A DNA stretch of 64,000 nt from Clostridiales bacterium (GCA_004556155.1 SFIM01000002.1:62001-126000); one strand, 5' to 3'. Positions 25,823 to 34,528 are shown, counted from the stretch's first letter. Notes: generated by a model from the letters alone, not told the origin. Numbers and translations: made by a program.

Positions 25823-26334
25823 AGCTTTTGCAAAAATACCTTCGTTTCGTCCTGCAGCTGTGCCAGTTCCTGCGCATCGGGATGGCCCAGCGATTCCTTC
25901 TGCTTTTCAAAACGCTCCGGACTCAGGTGGCCCTTTTGCCCTTCTGGAATGCGCAGGCGGCGCGCCGTGCGGTTCAAATCGATGCTGCCCCGGCACAGGT
26001 AGTGGCCGATCAGCTGGTTGTTTTCGCGCACGAGTTTTTCCACATTCTCGCACACCTTTTGAGCATGGGCAGAATCGCGCGCCGCGCCCAGGGTGCCGAT
26101 GATAATGATCTTCTTGCCCTGCATGCGGTGAATCAGGTCAATCGTATCGTCGTCTGCCGTGCCATGATTGCACCAGTAGGACAGCACGAAGGTGTCGAAC
26201 AGATCGATCACTTCCTGGTTGACATAGCGGATGTTATAGGGGCCGACGTGGTTGGGCGTTACCGCCGCGGCCGCCTCGGCCAGGCGGAAAGCATTGCCGG
26301 TGATGGTGGAAAAAATGATGGCGATTTTATCCAT
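25819..26334 (-). CDS. Flavodoxin-family protein of the metal/tetrapyrrole uptake operon
   Basis: 171 residues. The N-terminal strand and loop IIFSTITGNAFRLAEAA match the flavodoxin phosphate-binding loop (T/S-x-T-G-x-T) with small changes; IIIIGTLGAARDSAHAQKV supplies the third strand and the loop beside the flavin. It probably carries FMN and gives electrons to reduce the imported ferric or cobalt compound. The C-terminal 50 residues are charged and unlike classical short flavodoxins. It is the first gene of the importer operon, behind a strong -35 and two operator-like repeats. Family assignment is good; the redox partner is inferred. Confidence 0.78.
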   Translation of the reverse strand: MDKIAIIFSTITGNAFRLAEAAAAVTPNHVGPYNIRYVNQEVIDLFDTFVLSYWCNHGTADDDTIDLIHRMQGKKIIIIGTLGAARDSAHAQKVCENVEKLVRENNQLIGHYLCRGSIDLNRTARRLRIPEGQKGHLSPERFEKQKESLGHPDAQELAQLQDETKVFLQKL

Positions 26335-26367
26335 GAGCGCGTCATCCTTTCATGCTTGTTTCATCAG

Positions 26368-26462
26368 TTAGATGCATCTAACATCGGTAGATTAAGAAAA
26401 CCGCCACAGCGGTTAAGCATATCTAACACCGATAGATTAGCATGATTTCCCGTCTTTGTCAA
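26368..26462 (-). promoter_or_regulatory. Promoter with two 27-bp operator-like repeats (DtxR/IdeR-like)
   Basis: Minus-strand TTGACA (26457-26462), 17-bp spacer, TAATCT (26434-26439). Two direct copies of a 27-bp element lie at 26413-26439 and 26368-26394, 45 bp apart. They share ATCTAACA and TAGATTA, and each contains the pattern ATCTA-N7-TAGAT. The downstream copy starts with the perfect 14-bp palindrome TTAGATGCATCTAA, which fits the TTAG-N6-CTAA form of DtxR/IdeR metal-repressor sites. The first copy covers the -10, as expected for repression when metal is plentiful. The regulator itself is not in the window. Confidence 0.65.
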
Positions 26463-26490
26463 TCCAAAATAAACCACCAGATTTCACATC

Positions 26491-26524
26491 AAAAAGCCCG
26501 CCGCTGAACATGCAGCGACGGGCT
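26491..26524 (-). terminator. Terminator of ftsA-ftsZ
   Basis: 12-bp stem with one mismatch, arms AGCCCGTCGCTG and CAGCGGCGGGCT read on the minus strand, followed by a five-T run, just after the ftsZ stop. Confidence 0.88.
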
Positions 26525-26536
26525 GAAAATCTCTTT

Positions 26537-27883
26537 TTACTTTTTGCGGCGCAGATAGGCAGGCACGCCCAGATCATCCTTTTCGCTGGCGGGCTGCTCC
26601 TGAACGGGCGCGGGCGCGGCAGGCGTTTGATAAGGCACATAGGGCTGCTGCGCAGGCTGCTGAGGCATAGCGTAGGTGGGCGCGGCGTAGGGCGAGGGCG
26701 CGTAGGGCACGCTCGTCATCGGGCGCTGCGCGGCCATGGGCCGCATGCCGGGCGCAAAGGAATCCGCATCATAGGTATTGAGGGGAGCCGGCGCATCCTC
26801 GCTGACAGGCTCGGAGGGTGTGCGGTTCTCATAGGGATTCATCGCGGCGCTGGCCATGCCGTAAGGGCCGGTAGCGCTGCGCGCGCTGGGGCGCTTGCCC
26901 TTGGGATCGCGCGTCGGGAAGGGCGTTTTTTCAAAGCCGGTGGCAATGACAGTGATGCGCACTTCGTCCTTGAGCTCTTCGTCGATATTGGCGCCGAAGA
27001 TAATATTGGCCTCGCTGTCGGCAGCCTGCATGACCAAGCTGGCGGCCTCGTTGACGTCCATGATGTTCATATCCTTGCCGCCGGACACGTTGATCAGCAC
27101 AGCGCGCGCGCCGTCGATCTTGGTTTCAAGCAGCGGGCTGGAGATGGCTTCCTTGGCAGCGTTGACCATACCGTTTTCGCCGCTGCCGGTACCAATGCCC
27201 ATGTGGGCCATGCCGCCGGATTCCATCACCGTGCGCACATCGGCAAAGTCCAGGTTGATCACCGCAGGCACGGCGATCAGATCGGAAATGCCCTGAATAC
27301 CCTGACGCAGCACATCGTCCGCCTTGCGGAAGGCTTCCAGCATCGTGGTGCCCTTGCTAACCACCTGCAGCAGGCGATCATTGGGGATCACTACCAGCGT
27401 ATCCACGCTTTGCTTCAGCTCGTTGATGCCAAGCTCTGCGTTCTTCATGCGCTGCTTGCCCTCAAAGAGGAAGGGCTTGGTCACAACGGCGATGGTAAGG
27501 CAGCCCAGTTCGCGGGCGATTTCTGCCACCACAGGAGCCGCGCCCGTGCCGGTGCCGCCGCCCATACCGGCGGTAACAAACACCAGATCGGAGCCCTTGA
27601 GCGCGCCGGCGATTTCCTCGCGGCTTTCCTCCGCCGCGCGGCGGCCGATATCGGGCACAGCGCCCGCACCCAGACCCTTGGTCAGCTTCTCGCCGATCTG
27701 AATCTTGGTACCGGCCTTGCTCAGACCCAGAGCCTGACGATCGGTATTAACGGCGATGAAATCCACGCCGCGCAGCCCGGCGTCCACCATGCGGTTGACA
27801 GCATTGTTGCCGCCGCCGCCGCAGCCGACTACTTTAATAGAAGCAAAGCCCTGATTCTGTTGATCCATTTGGAGTTCCAGCAT
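26537..27883 (-). CDS. ftsZ: Cell division GTPase FtsZ
   Basis: 448 residues. The tubulin signature GGGTGTGAAP is near residue 105, after the nucleotide loop VVGCGGGGNNAVNRM at about 18-32; the T7 loop NLDFADVRTVM is near 206. After residue 320 comes a linker rich in Pro, Ala, Met and Tyr of about 110 residues, longer than in B. subtilis. The C-terminal peptide DDLGVPAYLRRKK is the FtsA/ZipA-type docking tail. FtsZ polymerises with GTP into the division ring. GGAGGG lies 6 bases before the ATG. It follows ftsA by 39 bp and ends at a strong terminator. Confidence 0.98.
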   Translation of the reverse strand: MLELQMDQQNQGFASIKVVGCGGGGNNAVNRMVDAGLRGVDFIAVNTDRQALGLSKAGTKIQIGEKLTKGLGAGAVPDIGRRAAEESREEIAGALKGSDLVFVTAGMGGGTGTGAAPVVAEIARELGCLTIAVVTKPFLFEGKQRMKNAELGINELKQSVDTLVVIPNDRLLQVVSKGTTMLEAFRKADDVLRQGIQGISDLIAVPAVINLDFADVRTVMESGGMAHMGIGTGSGENGMVNAAKEAISSPLLETKIDGARAVLINVSGGKDMNIMDVNEAASLVMQAADSEANIIFGANIDEELKDEVRITVIATGFEKTPFPTRDPKGKRPSARSATGPYGMASAAMNPYENRTPSEPVSEDAPAPLNTYDADSFAPGMRPMAAQRPMTSVPYAPSPYAAPTYAMPQQPAQQPYVPYQTPAAPAPVQEQPASEKDDLGVPAYLRRKK

Positions 27884-27922
27884 AATGTTCCCTCCGGTAA
27901 TTGATATTGGCTGCGGCCTGCA

Positions 27923-29098
27923 TCAGCCGCCGAAAAGGTTATTGAAGAAGGCGCGCACGCCGCGGTTTGCGTTGGCATTGACCAGGGTGTCGATGATCAG
28001 ATCCAGCAAACCCAGCACGCTGGTATAGACGGGGCTGGAGAGCTTGCCGGTTTTGCGCGGCAGCTCACGCACAGGGCGATCCAGCTTGGCGCTGAGGAAA
28101 TCGCGGCCGCCGCGGTTGATGGCCAGACCACCGCCGGTCAGATACGCCACCGACCAGTTGCCCAGGCGCACGCCGCTACCCTTGACTGCGTCATGAATAG
28201 CCTCGGCAATTTCCTCCACACGGGGCTCGAGCACATTGGCCACTTCCTCGCGGGTAAAGGATTTGCTTACGCCGTCGCGATCCAGCGCGTCGTATTTTTC
28301 ATCCCCGGCGGATACGCCGAAAACGTAGGCGCGCTTGATCTGCTCGGCAGAGGACAGGGGGATTTCCAGCCCATAGGCCAGATCGGCCGCGATATCGCCG
28401 CCGCCCATGGGGATGACCTTGTGGAAGATCACCGCGTCGCCCTCCACGGCCATGACCTCGGTGTTCAGATAGCCCATATCCACCAGCAGAGCGGTACGGT
28501 CGCGCTCCTCATCGGGGATAAAGAGCATAGCCTGTCCAACCGGGGTGGAGAAAAAGCTGTTTACGGTGATGTTCAGCGCGCGGAAACGCTCGCTTACATC
28601 ATCCAGGAAAAACTGATCGGCCACCACAAAGGAGACCAGCGCGCGCAGCGAACTGCCGCGCATGCCCATGGGCTCCAGGGTCTTTTTGCCCTCATCCACC
28701 ATGAACCAGGCGGGGCTGCGATGGACGATCACGCCCTGCACCTGCCCCAGCTCCTCGGTGGCGCGGCGGAAGAGATCTTCAATATTGCGCACCGTCACAT
28801 GCGGATCGGCGCCCTGAAGATCGATCTTGGTTTCGATTGCATACACGCGGGAAAACTCGCCCGGCACGCCCACGTTTACTTCACGCACGCGGGTGTGCGA
28901 TTGCGTTTCCGCCTCGTGCACCGCATTGGAAATAGCCTCGTTCAAGGCGTTAGGCTCGTTCCACTGCCCATCGGCAAAGCCGGAATAGGCAGAGAAGCCC
29001 GCGCCGATAATATCGCAGCGCTGGCGGCCGCTGGTTTCCGCCACAAGGGCGACAATCTTGCTGGTGCCGAAATCAATGGCCGTTACAGTGTTCTTCAT
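27923..29098 (-). CDS. ftsA: Cell division protein FtsA
   Basis: 391 residues from the ATG at 29098, which follows GAGGG; the frame running up to 29179 passes through the promoter. The actin-like ATPase fold is shown by AIDFGTSKIVALVAE at the N-terminus and LLVDMGYLNTEVMAV in the second phosphate loop, with the SHS2/1C subdomain between. The last residues, NRGVRAFFNNLFGG, form the amphipathic membrane-targeting helix of FtsA. It tethers FtsZ filaments to the membrane. ftsQ, which normally lies directly upstream, is about 10 kb away on the far side of the MurNAc island. Confidence 0.95.
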   Translation of the reverse strand: MKNTVTAIDFGTSKIVALVAETSGRQRCDIIGAGFSAYSGFADGQWNEPNALNEAISNAVHEAETQSHTRVREVNVGVPGEFSRVYAIETKIDLQGADPHVTVRNIEDLFRRATEELGQVQGVIVHRSPAWFMVDEGKKTLEPMGMRGSSLRALVSFVVADQFFLDDVSERFRALNITVNSFFSTPVGQAMLFIPDEERDRTALLVDMGYLNTEVMAVEGDAVIFHKVIPMGGGDIAADLAYGLEIPLSSAEQIKRAYVFGVSAGDEKYDALDRDGVSKSFTREEVANVLEPRVEEIAEAIHDAVKGSGVRLGNWSVAYLTGGGLAINRGGRDFLSAKLDRPVRELPRKTGKLSSPVYTSVLGLLDLIIDTLVNANANRGVRAFFNNLFGG

Positions 29099-29190
29099 TA
29101 CAACCCTCATCCCCCGTCCGTCGCAGCGCTCACGCCGCCGCGTGCGCGCATGGCAAACTGCCGAATGCGCCCATGTCATTAGGATACTTA

Positions 29191-29219
29191 ATTGTAACCT
29201 TTTTGTGACAGTTTTTCAA
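29191..29219 (-). promoter_or_regulatory. Promoter of ftsA-ftsZ
   Basis: Minus-strand TTGAAA (29214-29219), 17-bp spacer, TACAAT (29191-29196), about 93 bases before the ftsA start. It shows that ftsAZ has its own promoter despite the split cluster. Confidence 0.7.
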
Positions 29220-29509
29220 GTAGGTATTTCACAAATCTTTACAAATATTCATCAATAATTTACCGCCCGCTCGAATATTTTACCCCTTGAGGGGGCTTTT
29301 GCCTCCTTGCGCGCGGAAAAATGGCGCACTGCGCCGTTTATAGCTTATGTTTATTGGAGACGTTTTATGCCGTGCTTCGCCCTTTTTGCGCCCACCGCCA
29401 CGAAAACACATCCGTATCGCCGCGCTCAAGCGGGAAGAATGTCGGATTCTGCAATTTCGTCGTTTTGAAAAATGCAAGTGTGCCCCTGCTAAAATTTGAG
29501 ATTTTTTGA
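29220..29509. other. Intergenic region between the ftsAZ and MurNAc-import promoters
   Basis: About 290 bp with a tight CCCCTTGAGGGG hairpin near 29283-29294 and little else. A 33-codon frame at 29367-29468 has a GGAG 7 bases upstream but no recognisable product, and I do not call it. Confidence 0.5.
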
Positions 29510-29572
29510 TTGACAAAGCGGTCTTATTTCTGTATAATCTTAACAAAAGGATTCCTTTCCATTGCGGAATCC
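29510..29572 (+). promoter_or_regulatory. Consensus promoter and inverted repeat before the MurNAc-import operon
   Basis: TTGACA (29510-29515), 17-bp spacer, TATAAT (29533-29538) is a perfect sigma-A match. Just downstream the inverted repeat GGATTCC (29549-29555) / GGAATCC (29566-29572) covers the expected transcript start and early leader. That is the position of a repressor operator or of an mRNA 5' hairpin. Confidence 0.75.
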
Positions 29573-29598
29573 CACAATTTAACAACGGAGGGTCTAAC

Positions 29599-30954
29599 AT
29601 GAAAAAGGTTCTCTCGATTCTCTTGGCCGCCATGCTGCTGCTTGGCATCGTTCCTGCCCTGGCTGAAACCGATACCATCACCGTGATGGTTCCCCCGGTC
29701 ACCGGCACCTATCTGACCGATATCGAAACCTGGGCCAATGAGTTCACCGCCATCCATCCCGAAATCAAGGTTGAAATCATCAAGACCTCCTGGGACGAGC
29801 ACAATGGCAAGCTGACCACCCTGGCCAATGCCGGTGAAGCCCCCGACATCGCGGAAGTCAGCTATTCCACCATCGGCACCCTGGTAAACCTGGGCGTCGG
29901 CATCGAAATTGACAAGTACATGGACGCCGAGCGCCTGGCTGATTACGATCAGAACGCGCTGGACTACATGTCCCTGGAAGGCCATGTATACGGCCTGCCC
30001 CTCTACATCACCATCCAGTCCATCGGCGCCAACAAGGATATGCTGACCGCCGCTGGTGCGGACGTGGCCAAGATTCAGTCTGAAGGCTGGACCTATAAGG
30101 AATTCCTGGAAGTCATCAAGAACGGCACCACCGACAACTGCTTCGGCTTCGTGTTCGCCAACTCCGGCGTTACCGCGGCTGACTTCATCAGCATCTTCGG
30201 CGCTTCCGCCGGCATCACCAACGATTTCACCGCGGATCTGAAGTATGCCTACACCTCCGAAAACATGCTGAACCTGCTCAAGGCCGTTGAAGAAATGACC
30301 TCCTCCGGTTATATGCCCAAGTACGCCGTAGAAGCTGGCCAGCGCATGGTAATGTGCGAAACCGGCAACGCCATGATCTTCGGCAAGGCCATGCCCCTGT
30401 TCGAGCTCAACATCAACAAGAACAACGCCGCCCTGGCCGCCAACGACGGCAAGGCCGTTGAAAACTCCATCCATGTGAACTATGCTTTCCTGCCCATCCC
30501 CACGATGGAAGGCGTAAAGGAAACCTGCTTCGGCTCCGTGGACGGTCTGGTTGCCCTGCGCAATAAGAACACCACCGACGAGCACCTCAAGAACGTTTGC
30601 CTGTTCCTGGATTACCTGTGCTCCGGCGATCGCGCCGCGATGGTAGACTCCACCCTGCTGCTGGATCCCGTGTGCAAGAGCGGCCGCGAAGTTTATGCCA
30701 AGTATGCCGTCACCGGTCTGGACGAAGGCAACGCTGCCTGCGCTGCCCGTGAAATCGGCCTGGTCGTTGCGCCTCCCTCCGGCGTTTCCGCCGAGCAGAG
30801 CACCAACGCCCGTCAGCTGCGTGACGAAGTGATCGTACCCAAGTTCCAGGCTCTGCTGGCTGGCGAAGCCACCGCTCAGCAGGTATACGACGCCATCTGC
30901 CAGGAAGCTGTAAAGCTCTTTGGCGCAGACGGCTGTGCGAACGGCCTGATCTAA
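29599..30954 (+). CDS. Extracellular sugar-binding protein (family 1) of an ABC importer
   Basis: 451 residues from the ATG at 29599, chosen for CGGAGGG upstream; the frame starting at 29506 crosses the promoter. The signal peptide (about 1-23, ending ALA) has no lipobox. The family-1 solute-binding fold is indicated by EWANEFTAIHPEIKVEIIKT-like sequence near the N-terminus and YGLPLYITIQSIGANKDML near residue 130. It captures a sugar outside the cell and delivers it to the two permeases that follow. Neighbours murQ, nagZ, anmK and a MurK-like kinase suggest a MurNAc-containing sugar or muropeptide. No ATPase gene is present, so a shared MsmK-like ATPase elsewhere is likely. Confidence 0.85.
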   Translation: MKKVLSILLAAMLLLGIVPALAETDTITVMVPPVTGTYLTDIETWANEFTAIHPEIKVEIIKTSWDEHNGKLTTLANAGEAPDIAEVSYSTIGTLVNLGVGIEIDKYMDAERLADYDQNALDYMSLEGHVYGLPLYITIQSIGANKDMLTAAGADVAKIQSEGWTYKEFLEVIKNGTTDNCFGFVFANSGVTAADFISIFGASAGITNDFTADLKYAYTSENMLNLLKAVEEMTSSGYMPKYAVEAGQRMVMCETGNAMIFGKAMPLFELNINKNNAALAANDGKAVENSIHVNYAFLPIPTMEGVKETCFGSVDGLVALRNKNTTDEHLKNVCLFLDYLCSGDRAAMVDSTLLLDPVCKSGREVYAKYAVTGLDEGNAACAAREIGLVVAPPSGVSAEQSTNARQLRDEVIVPKFQALLAGEATAQQVYDAICQEAVKLFGADGCANGLI

Positions 30955-30980
30955 TCCCCGCCTGAACGGCAAAAGGAATT

Positions 30981-31017
30981 GCCGCCCGCCCCGCTGCATC
31001 GTGGCGGGCGGCTTTTC
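30981..31017 (+). terminator. Attenuating hairpin between binding protein and permease genes
   Basis: 9-bp perfect GC stem, CCGCCCGCC with GGCGGGCGG around a 12-base loop, followed by CTTTTCT. Its place between the binding-protein gene and the permeases suits partial termination, giving more binding protein than membrane components. Confidence 0.75.
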
Positions 31018-31059
31018 TATTGACTGCGAGCCATACCAAGTTTGGAAGGAATGAATCAC

Positions 31060-31974
31060 ATGACGACAAGCAAAGGCGTTTCCCTTGCCGCACGCAAGCG
31101 CTTCCGCCTGACCAGCGACGATCTGTGGGGCTATGCCTTCATCGGCGTATCCATGCTGGTATTTTGCATTTTCACGCTATATCCCGTTATCAGCGCTGTG
31201 GAGACGAGCTTTTTAAAGTATCGCCCCTTTGGCTCGCAGTATATCAAATGGCAAAACTATGCCGAAACCTTCAAAAACGCGCTGTTCTACAAAGCCACCA
31301 AAAACACGCTGGTGTATACCGCCGTGGTGGTGCCGCTTTCTCTTCTGTTGGCGTTTTCCATCGCCATCATGATCCTGCCCTTCCCGCGCAAGGTGCAGTC
31401 AGTGTTCAAGTCCATCTACTACCTGCCGGGCATCGCCTCGGGCGTTGCGCTGTCGGTGGTATGGCTGTGGATTTACGATTCCTCCCCCCAGGGGCTGTTC
31501 AACCAGGTGCTTTCTTTCCTGCACCTGCCCACGCAAAACTGGCTTTCCTCCAGCAAAACCTCCATGCTGTCGCTGATGTTTATGGCCCTGATGTCGGGCC
31601 AGGGCAGCAATATCATCATCTATATTGCGGCTCTGTTGGGCATTGACAACAGCTATTTTGAAGCCGCCGAGCTGGACGGCGCCACCTTTATGCAAAAGGT
31701 GCGCTACATTGTGTTTCCCCTGGTAAAGCCCACCACGCTGTTCCTGCTGGTAACGGGCGTGATCGGCTCCTTCCAGGTTTTCATGAACGCCTTTATGATG
31801 ACGGGCGGCGGCCCGGATAACAGCACCACCATGATCGGTCTGCTGATTTATAAAAACGCGTTTGAATATTCCAAGTATGGCCTGGCCTGCGCGCAGGCGA
31901 TCCTGCTGGCAATCGTCATCGCCATCATCTCGCTCCTGCAGTTCAAGCTCATGGGCGTGGATGTGGAATATTAA
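31060..31974 (+). CDS. Sugar ABC transporter permease (MalF-like)
   Basis: 304 residues from the ATG at 31060, set by GGAAGG upstream; earlier starts at 31042 and 31051 sit on or in that site. Six hydrophobic helices are visible. The coupling motif EAAELDGATFMQKVRYIVFP near the C-terminus is the EAA loop that touches the ATPase. It pairs with the next gene to make the channel for the sugar bound by the upstream protein. Confidence 0.92.
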   Translation: MTTSKGVSLAARKRFRLTSDDLWGYAFIGVSMLVFCIFTLYPVISAVETSFLKYRPFGSQYIKWQNYAETFKNALFYKATKNTLVYTAVVVPLSLLLAFSIAIMILPFPRKVQSVFKSIYYLPGIASGVALSVVWLWIYDSSPQGLFNQVLSFLHLPTQNWLSSSKTSMLSLMFMALMSGQGSNIIIYIAALLGIDNSYFEAAELDGATFMQKVRYIVFPLVKPTTLFLLVTGVIGSFQVFMNAFMMTGGGPDNSTTMIGLLIYKNAFEYSKYGLACAQAILLAIVIAIISLLQFKLMGVDVEY

Positions 31975-31986
31975 GGAGGTGGGCAT

Positions 31987-32856
31987 ATGGCATCTACGGG
32001 CTTGTATTCGCAGCATCGCAACAACCGTGGCCTGTTGCACCTGCGCAACACGCTGATCGCGCTGGTGCTGGTCATCTTCGCGGCACTGGCACTGTTTCCC
32101 ATCTTCTATATGATCACCTCTTCCTTTGGCCCCGCCGTCTCCACAGCGGGCAACATGCGTACCATCTTTCCCAAGCGCTGGACGCTGGATTCCTATGTCG
32201 CGTTCTTTGATTTCAGCCCCTATTCCCTGCGCTGGATCGGCAACAGCTTTATCACCTCGGTCAGCACGGTGCTGGGCAATGTGATCTTTGCTTCCATGGC
32301 GGGCTACGCCTTTGCTAAGATTCCCTTCAAAGGCAGCAAGTTCCTGTTCGGGCTGATTCTGGTGGCCATGATGATCCCCTATCAGGTCACGCAGGTGCCG
32401 CTGTATATTCTGGTAGTCAATAAATTCCACATGTCCAATACCTATGTAGCGCTGATCCTGCCGAGCATCGTTACCTCCTACAATGTGTTCCTGGCCAAGC
32501 AGTTCTTCGCCAGCATCCCCACGCCGCTGATCGAAAGCGCCAAGCTGGACGGTTGCAGCCATCCGGGCATCTTCGTGCGCATCGTGCTGCCGCTGTCCAA
32601 AACAGTGCTGGCAGTCATGGCCATCAATACCTTCATGTCCTCGTGGAACACCTTCTTCTGGCCCTTCCTGGTCACCAGCAAGGATCGCATGTATACCATT
32701 CAGGTGGGCCTGAAAACCTTCAAATTCGCCAATGAAACGCTGTTCGCGCCCATGATGGCCGGGGCCACGCTGTCCGCGCTGCCCATGTTCATCCTGTTCT
32801 TCGCGCTGCAAAAGTACTTCCTGGAGGGCGTCACCATCGGCGCTGTGAAAGGCTAA
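31987..32856 (+). CDS. Sugar ABC transporter permease (MalG-like)
   Basis: 289 residues with six hydrophobic helices; AAGGAGG precedes the ATG. The EAA-type loop is present but begins with Ser (ESAKLDGCSHPGIFVRIVLP). NTFFWPFLVTSKDRMYTIQVG is the usual C-terminal signature of the MalG/CUT1 group. It is the second half of the channel. Only 12 bases separate it from the first permease gene and one base from the GNAT gene that follows, so they form one operon. Confidence 0.92.
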   Translation: MASTGLYSQHRNNRGLLHLRNTLIALVLVIFAALALFPIFYMITSSFGPAVSTAGNMRTIFPKRWTLDSYVAFFDFSPYSLRWIGNSFITSVSTVLGNVIFASMAGYAFAKIPFKGSKFLFGLILVAMMIPYQVTQVPLYILVVNKFHMSNTYVALILPSIVTSYNVFLAKQFFASIPTPLIESAKLDGCSHPGIFVRIVLPLSKTVLAVMAINTFMSSWNTFFWPFLVTSKDRMYTIQVGLKTFKFANETLFAPMMAGATLSALPMFILFFALQKYFLEGVTIGAVKG

Positions 32857-32857
32857 T

Positions 32858-33826
32858 ATGCAAATCAGACATTATATTCCTTCCGATGCGCCGGCCGTGC
32901 TCCAACTGTGGGACACGGCCGGTGTGCGTGCCGGATACGCCCCGCAGGATGAGGCTGGTCTGCGCGCCCTGCTGCTTGCGCATTCCGATTTCAGCGCCGC
33001 GCACACATTCGTGCTGGATGTTGACGGCCAGGCGCAGGGCTTCATCAATGGCTGCACAGGCGCGCATCTGGCGCAGGGCGCGGTGCGCGGCTATGTCAGC
33101 TGCCTGCTGCTGAGCGAGGCGCTGGATACTGATGAGAACGCCCGCGTGCTGCTGACAGCTTTAGAGGACTCTTTCCGTCAGGCTGGCAAAAGCGTATCCG
33201 CCGTTACGTTCTTCAATCCCATCCGTCTGCCGTGGATCATCCCCGGCACGCCCGGCCATCAGCACAACAACATGCCCGGCATCCCGCGCGATCTGCCGCT
33301 GTATCAGCGCATGCTGCAATACGGCTACCGCGAGGCCGCGACCGAGATGGCCATGTATCTCGATCTCTCCGCCTATGCTTATCCCCCCGCAATGGCTGAA
33401 AAAGAGCGCGCCATGGCGCAGGAGGGCTACACCGTGGCACGCTATCAGCCCGGCCTGCATGAAGGGCTGGACGATATGCTATCCGCCCTGGGCAACAGCA
33501 TGTGGAGCAGCGAGATTCCCGCCGCCGCCAGCGCCGGGCAATACCTGCTGGTCGGCCTCAAGGGGCATACGGTCGCAGGCTTTACAGGCCCCATATATCC
33601 CGAGCCAAGCGGCCGCGGCTACTTTGCCGGGCTGGGCGTAGCCCCGCAGTATGAAGGTCACGGTCTGGGCACGCTGCTGTTTAACAGGCTGTGCCTGGCC
33701 GAGCGTGCCTGCGGCGCGCAGTATATGTCGCTGTTTACGGGCGTAAATAATCCCGCACAGCGCATCTATCAGGCCGCAGGCTTTACCCCCAGGCGATATT
33801 TCGCCGTGATGATCAAGGAGCTATAA
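32858..33826 (+). CDS. Tandem GNAT acetyltransferase
   Basis: 322 residues with two GNAT folds. The first half (about 1-170) has the outline of the fold but a poor acetyl-CoA loop. The second half (about 175-322) has a good one, GLGVAPQYEGHGLGTLLFN, followed by NPAQRIYQAAGFTPRRYF, the typical motif A and B sequence. It should transfer an acetyl group from acetyl-CoA to an amine. In this operon a likely substrate is a glucosamine or muramic acid derivative, perhaps made by the adjacent deacetylase; this is inference. It starts one base after the permease stop and ends 3 bases before the PIG-L gene. Confidence 0.75.
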   Translation: MQIRHYIPSDAPAVLQLWDTAGVRAGYAPQDEAGLRALLLAHSDFSAAHTFVLDVDGQAQGFINGCTGAHLAQGAVRGYVSCLLLSEALDTDENARVLLTALEDSFRQAGKSVSAVTFFNPIRLPWIIPGTPGHQHNNMPGIPRDLPLYQRMLQYGYREAATEMAMYLDLSAYAYPPAMAEKERAMAQEGYTVARYQPGLHEGLDDMLSALGNSMWSSEIPAAASAGQYLLVGLKGHTVAGFTGPIYPEPSGRGYFAGLGVAPQYEGHGLGTLLFNRLCLAERACGAQYMSLFTGVNNPAQRIYQAAGFTPRRYFAVMIKEL

Positions 33827-33829
33827 GCC

Positions 33830-34525
33830 ATGAACAAAACCATTTTAGCCATCGGCGCGCATATCGGCGATATGGAATTGACCGCCGGCGCGCTGCTTGC
33901 CTCCTGCGCCGTTTCGGGCGGCCATGCCGTCACCCTGGCGCTGACGGCGGGTGAAAAAGGCGCGCCCGCCGGGGCGGACGTCGCCGCCTACCGGCAGGAA
34001 AAAATCGCCCAGGCGCAGGCCTTTATGCGCGATCTGGGCGGCGAGGCCATCGTGCTGGATCACCCCGACGGTCTTTTGCCCAACAACGACACCGTGCGCT
34101 TTGAGGTGTGCGATATCATCCGCCGTGTCAAGCCGGATATTATCGTCACCCACCATGCCTGCAGCATGCACAAGGATCATATGGCCTGCCATGCTATCGT
34201 GACGGACGCATGGTTTTACGCAGCCATCGCGGGCTTTGAGCGTGAGCTGCCGCCGCATTTTGCCCGCACGCTGTACTATGCCGAAAACTGGGAGGACGCG
34301 CAGGATTTCAAGCCCTATGTATACATGGACGTATCGCAGGGCTTCGCCCTGTGGGAAAAGGCCATCAATCACCATGCCTTCACCGTGCACGGCAGCTTTC
34401 CCTATAAGGAATACTACAGCCATCTCAAACGCCTGCGCGGCATCGAAGGGCGCAGGCAATACTGCGAGTGCTTTATGATCCCGCCCGAGCAGGTGAAACT
34501 GGTAAAAACACTGGAGGATATGTAA
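33830..34525 (+). CDS. PIG-L/LmbE-type N-acetylglucosaminyl deacetylase
   Basis: 231 residues. The zinc site of the PIG-L family is visible: AHIGDMEL at 10-17 stands for the usual AHPDDxE, with His11 and Asp14, and the later HHACSMHKDH near residue 105 supplies the remaining histidine. Family members remove acetyl from GlcNAc-containing substrates. Asp13 of the usual AHPDD is Gly here, which is seen in some LmbE branches. It lies between the GNAT and murQ genes with 3-base gaps, so a role in MurNAc or GlcNAc handling in the cytoplasm is likely. No signal peptide. Confidence 0.8.
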   Translation: MNKTILAIGAHIGDMELTAGALLASCAVSGGHAVTLALTAGEKGAPAGADVAAYRQEKIAQAQAFMRDLGGEAIVLDHPDGLLPNNDTVRFEVCDIIRRVKPDIIVTHHACSMHKDHMACHAIVTDAWFYAAIAGFERELPPHFARTLYYAENWEDAQDFKPYVYMDVSQGFALWEKAINHHAFTVHGSFPYKEYYSHLKRLRGIEGRRQYCECFMIPPEQVKLVKTLEDM

Positions 34526-34528
34526 CCC

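Noticed and set aside
29367..29468. 33-codon frame before the MurNAc operon
   Set aside because: A GGAG is present, but there is no promoter, motif or coupling, and the length is within chance.
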